A stretch of 64,000 nt of DNA from Hymenobacter actinosclerus (lineage in GTDB: Bacteria > Bacteroidota > Bacteroidia > Cytophagales > Hymenobacteraceae). Location: NCBI RefSeq assembly GCF_900111515.1, contig NZ_FOHS01000001.1, positions 813,419 to 877,418 on the forward strand. Direction: 5' to 3'. Both the position numbers and the translations under genes were made by a program. Shown in pieces: positions 61,922 to 64,000 of this stretch (its first letter is position 1; each line of letters begins with the position of its first letter). The notes under the pieces are model-generated. The model saw nothing but the letters and a program-made list of their open reading frames with translations. It searched no databases and was not told the DNA's origin.

Positions 61922-62401
61922 CTACTCACTAATACTTGGACTGTAATCCTGGAAGAAGATTTCCTTCGCCCAAGGAAGCTGTCTGGTTTCTCGCCAGCAC
62001 TTATGCACAGCTTCGGCGCAATACAGGGTTCGGCTTATGCCAACAGAATCAGAAAAATTTACAAACTGTGAAAAGCTATTTGATTGATAAAGTTTCTTTT
62101 TCACAGTGCTATAAAAGCCATAATGATGCTTGAAACTGTCATGGAAAACAATAAATCCTTGCTCGTAGTTGATAGAGTCGGCACTAAAATTTACGTTGTA
62201 CTGAAAATTCCATTCGCGGCAACAGTCAGCTGTAACTAACTTATACGGTGCAATAATTGGAATTTCCCAGACATCATCTGGTAAATCATTATCTATATAA
62301 AAGCGCGATGATGCGGGTTCTTGACGGAGATAAAGAACTGCTGCCGCTGCTATTATTGCCAATGAGAGTAATCCGACTAATAACTTGCTGGTAACCCTCA
62401 T
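61922..62401 (-). CDS. AT-rich membrane-anchored protein within the mutase operon
   Basis: A 159-residue protein with an N-terminal helix (about 7-24: LLVGLLSLAIIAAAAVLYL), then a soluble region with four cysteines (two adjacent, VTADCCREW) and many Tyr/Phe. Composition is foreign: 62041-62100 is 25% G+C by hand count. It sits between mutA and mutB with gaps of 58 and 24 bases. I recognise no family, and it may be an insertion unrelated to mutase function. Confidence 0.6.
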   Translation of the reverse strand: MRVTSKLLVGLLSLAIIAAAAVLYLRQEPASSRFYIDNDLPDDVWEIPIIAPYKLVTADCCREWNFQYNVNFSADSINYEQGFIVFHDSFKHHYGFYSTVKKKLYQSNSFSQFVNFSDSVGISRTLYCAEAVHKCWRETRQLPWAKEIFFQDYSPSISE

Positions 62402-62459
62402 AGGCTTTTAGTCTACAGATAATTTTGTGAACTAAAATTTAGCTAATGATTATTCACTT

Positions 62460-64000
62460 CTAACTCTTAATAGGTTTCCCCTGCAAACGGGCCAGCACGT
62501 CCTCGGTACTGTAGCCTTCCACCGTGAATTCCTTGAGCCCGAACACCTGCACGGCTTCCTGCATGGTGGCCAGATCGGCGGTGAGCAGGGTGGGGGGCAC
62601 GTAGCCCTCTTCGTCGAGCGGCACGCCGCTCACGGTGCGGGCCAGCCGGCCGAACTGCGTGGGTGTGGCGTACATGAGCGTAGCCTGCTCGGCCGAGGAA
62701 AACAGCACCGACAGCGTGCCCTCGGGGTGGGCATGGTGCAGTTCGGGCCGCTCCAGCGCCGGCAGGGTCTGCAGAAACGATTCGAGGATAATTTCGTTTG
62801 TGTGGGCGCCCAGCAGCACCAGCGCCGCCCGCTTCTTTTTCAGCTCGCGCCGCTCGAAGTGCAGGGCCGTGGCCAGCCGCAGCACCTCGGTGGGGTAGGT
62901 GGCCCGGGTGCTATCGAAACCGGGGCTGCGCAGCAGGCGCTTGGGGTTGAAGTCGAACTGTTCCTGGGCGTTCTGGTAGCGGTTGGTGCCGATTACCACC
63001 TGTTCGCCGGTGGCAATGCGCCGGAACTGCGCCTGCGCCGCCTCGTGCAGCAGGGCCAGCACCCGGCCGGTGGCGGCGGGCAGCCCCCCGGCCGCTTCGA
63101 GCTGCTGAAACAGGGCCCAGGCTTCGCGGGCCAGCGTGTCGGTGAGGGTTTCGAGGTAGTAGGAACCCGCGGCCGGGTCCTGCACCTGGCCCAGGTGGGC
63201 CTCCTCGCGCAGCAGCACCGGCAGGTTGCGGGCCAGGCGCTCGGCAAACTCGTTGGGCTCATTAAACAGGCCATCGAAGGTGCCCACACTCACGGCGTCG
63301 GCCCCGCCCAGCACCGCGCTCATGGCCTCGGTAGCGTGGCGCAGCAGGTTGGTGTGCGGGTCGAGGGTGGTCTGGCTCCAGGTGGCAGTGCTGGCGAAAA
63401 TCGTGAGCCGCCCGGCCGCCTCATTCGGCAGCCCGTAGGCGTGCAGCAGCGTGGCCCAGAGCCGGCGCAACGCCCGCAGCTTGGCAATTTCGAAGAAGTA
63501 GTTGGGCGCCACCGCCACATGCAGGTGCAGCGCGGCGGCCACGTCGGCCACCGACAGCTCGTCGGAAGGCAGCGTATTCAGGTAAGCGGCAGCCGTGCTC
63601 AGCGCAAAGGCAATCTGCTGGGAAGTGGTGGCGCCGCGGTTGCCGTAGTAGGCCACATCCAAACCGAGGGCCCGGAACTCGGGCCAGTTGCGGCTGGCGG
63701 CCAGCACCTCGCGCAGCTCCTGCTGCTGGGTCACCAGATCGGGCACATGGTGGGTGATGGGGTCGAGCACCAGAAAGCCGCGCAGCGGCCCCGCTCCGGT
63801 GTCCGTCAGTCGTGCCAGCAGCCCGGCCGCCCCGCGCCGCAGCGAGTAGCCCACGTAGATGTCGGCCAGCGGCAGCTGTTGGGCCAGGTAGTCTACGTCG
63901 AACTCATCGGCCTGTGCCAGCACAAAGTGGGCGCCCTCGGCCCCAAGCTGTAGTGCGGTGGCGGCCCTATCAATGGCCTCGTGGCCGCGGCTGGCGGCCG
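62460..64000 (-). CDS. mutA: Methylmalonyl-CoA mutase small subunit, 5' end outside window
   Basis: At least 513 residues in frame and open to the window edge (upstream residues include HEAIDRAATALQLGAEGAHFVL), so the true start lies beyond base 64000. It follows the small-subunit pattern: NYFFEIAKLRALRRLWATLLHAYG, HTNLLRHATEAMSAVLGGADAVSVGTFD, GSYYLETLTDTLAREAWALFQ, and a remnant C-terminal domain that does not bind cobalamin (no DxHxxG). It forms the non-catalytic partner of the large subunit. Confidence 0.92.
   Translation of the reverse strand, partial: AASRGHEAIDRAATALQLGAEGAHFVLAQADEFDVDYLAQQLPLADIYVGYSLRRGAAGLLARLTDTGAGPLRGFLVLDPITHHVPDLVTQQQELREVLAASRNWPEFRALGLDVAYYGNRGATTSQQIAFALSTAAAYLNTLPSDELSVADVAAALHLHVAVAPNYFFEIAKLRALRRLWATLLHAYGLPNEAAGRLTIFASTATWSQTTLDPHTNLLRHATEAMSAVLGGADAVSVGTFDGLFNEPNEFAERLARNLPVLLREEAHLGQVQDPAAGSYYLETLTDTLAREAWALFQQLEAAGGLPAATGRVLALLHEAAQAQFRRIATGEQVVIGTNRYQNAQEQFDFNPKRLLRSPGFDSTRATYPTEVLRLATALHFERRELKKKRAALVLLGAHTNEIILESFLQTLPALERPELHHAHPEGTLSVLFSSAEQATLMYATPTQFGRLARTVSGVPLDEEGYVPPTLLTADLATMQEAVQVFGLKEFTVEGYSTEDVLARLQGKPIKS

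Overview
The window looks like chromosomal DNA of a high-GC member of the Bacteroidota, most likely a Hymenobacter-like cytophagian. The signs are repeated Bacteroidota-type -7 promoter boxes (TAnnTTTG), almost no Shine-Dalgarno sequences, a secreted metalloprotease with a type IX secretion C-terminal domain, a TonB-dependent receptor, DUF5916, DUF5723 and LptD-like outer-membrane proteins, and the pairing of methylmalonyl-CoA mutase with MeaB. The genus is inferred from overall character, not from a marker search. No rRNA, tRNA, CRISPR array, transposase or phage gene was seen.

Layout. 1-2.0 kb: the 3' end of a DUF4173 membrane protein and three tiny abutting membrane proteins. 2.1-6.9 kb: penicillin-binding protein 1A, an unknown membrane-anchored protein and a TIGR01777 epimerase. 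7.2-8.3 kb: GTP cyclohydrolase I overlapping a 6-pyruvoyltetrahydropterin synthase. 8.5-10.6 kb: a secreted coiled-coil protein, a pyrophosphatase-like lipoprotein lacking most catalytic residues, and a small unknown protein. 10.7-13.1 kb: rpsP-rimM-trmD and rplS. 13.4-19.3 kb: fatty acid desaturase, pseudouridine synthase, panB and an LptD-like protein. 19.4-23.2 kb: cell-wall amidase, MCE/MlaD protein and acyl-CoA carboxylase beta subunit. 23.2-25.2 kb: a toxin-antitoxin islet with an AT-rich membrane gene, a zeta-toxin-like kinase with a small partner, and HigBA. 25.3-33.9 kb: J-domain protein, PoxB-type pyruvate oxidase, SirB1-like protein, redoxin, phosphopantetheinyl transferase, WD40 protein, DivIVA-like protein and FolB. 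34-44.3 kb: TonB receptor, BlaI/BlaR1-like pair, DUF5916 protein and esterase. 44.3-64 kb: MeaB, DUF5723, a secreted propeller, the T9SS metalloprotease, Nudix, L,D-transpeptidase, DUF4174, DUF2461, a geranylgeranyl-reductase-like flavoprotein, a CPBP protease, an ankyrin protein, a Fic protein and the methylmalonyl-CoA mutase subunits. The last gene runs off the window.

Functional links. MeaB, both mutase subunits and the biotin-dependent carboxylase point to propionyl/branched-chain acyl-CoA metabolism. FolE, the pterin synthase and FolB share early pterin chemistry. PBP1A, the amidase, the L,D-transpeptidase and the DivIVA-like protein concern the wall and division, while LptD-like and MCE proteins concern the outer membrane.

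The most unusual material is non-coding. Long, nearly perfect hairpins of at least three sequence families lie between genes. Next to many of them are short tandem words of 7-8 bp (AGCTAAC, AATTCAT, TCACCAAA, CTCCTAG and others), often right at start or stop codons. One hairpin carries a perfect promoter box on each arm, pointing outward into two divergent genes. Three identical dyads surround the blaI promoter, a perfect palindrome sits at the higBA start, and two near-identical hairpins bracket higBA. Three AT-rich patches (23.2-23.7, 58.35-58.96 and 61.9-62.4 kb) suggest acquired DNA, one of them forming the C-terminal half of the Fic protein.
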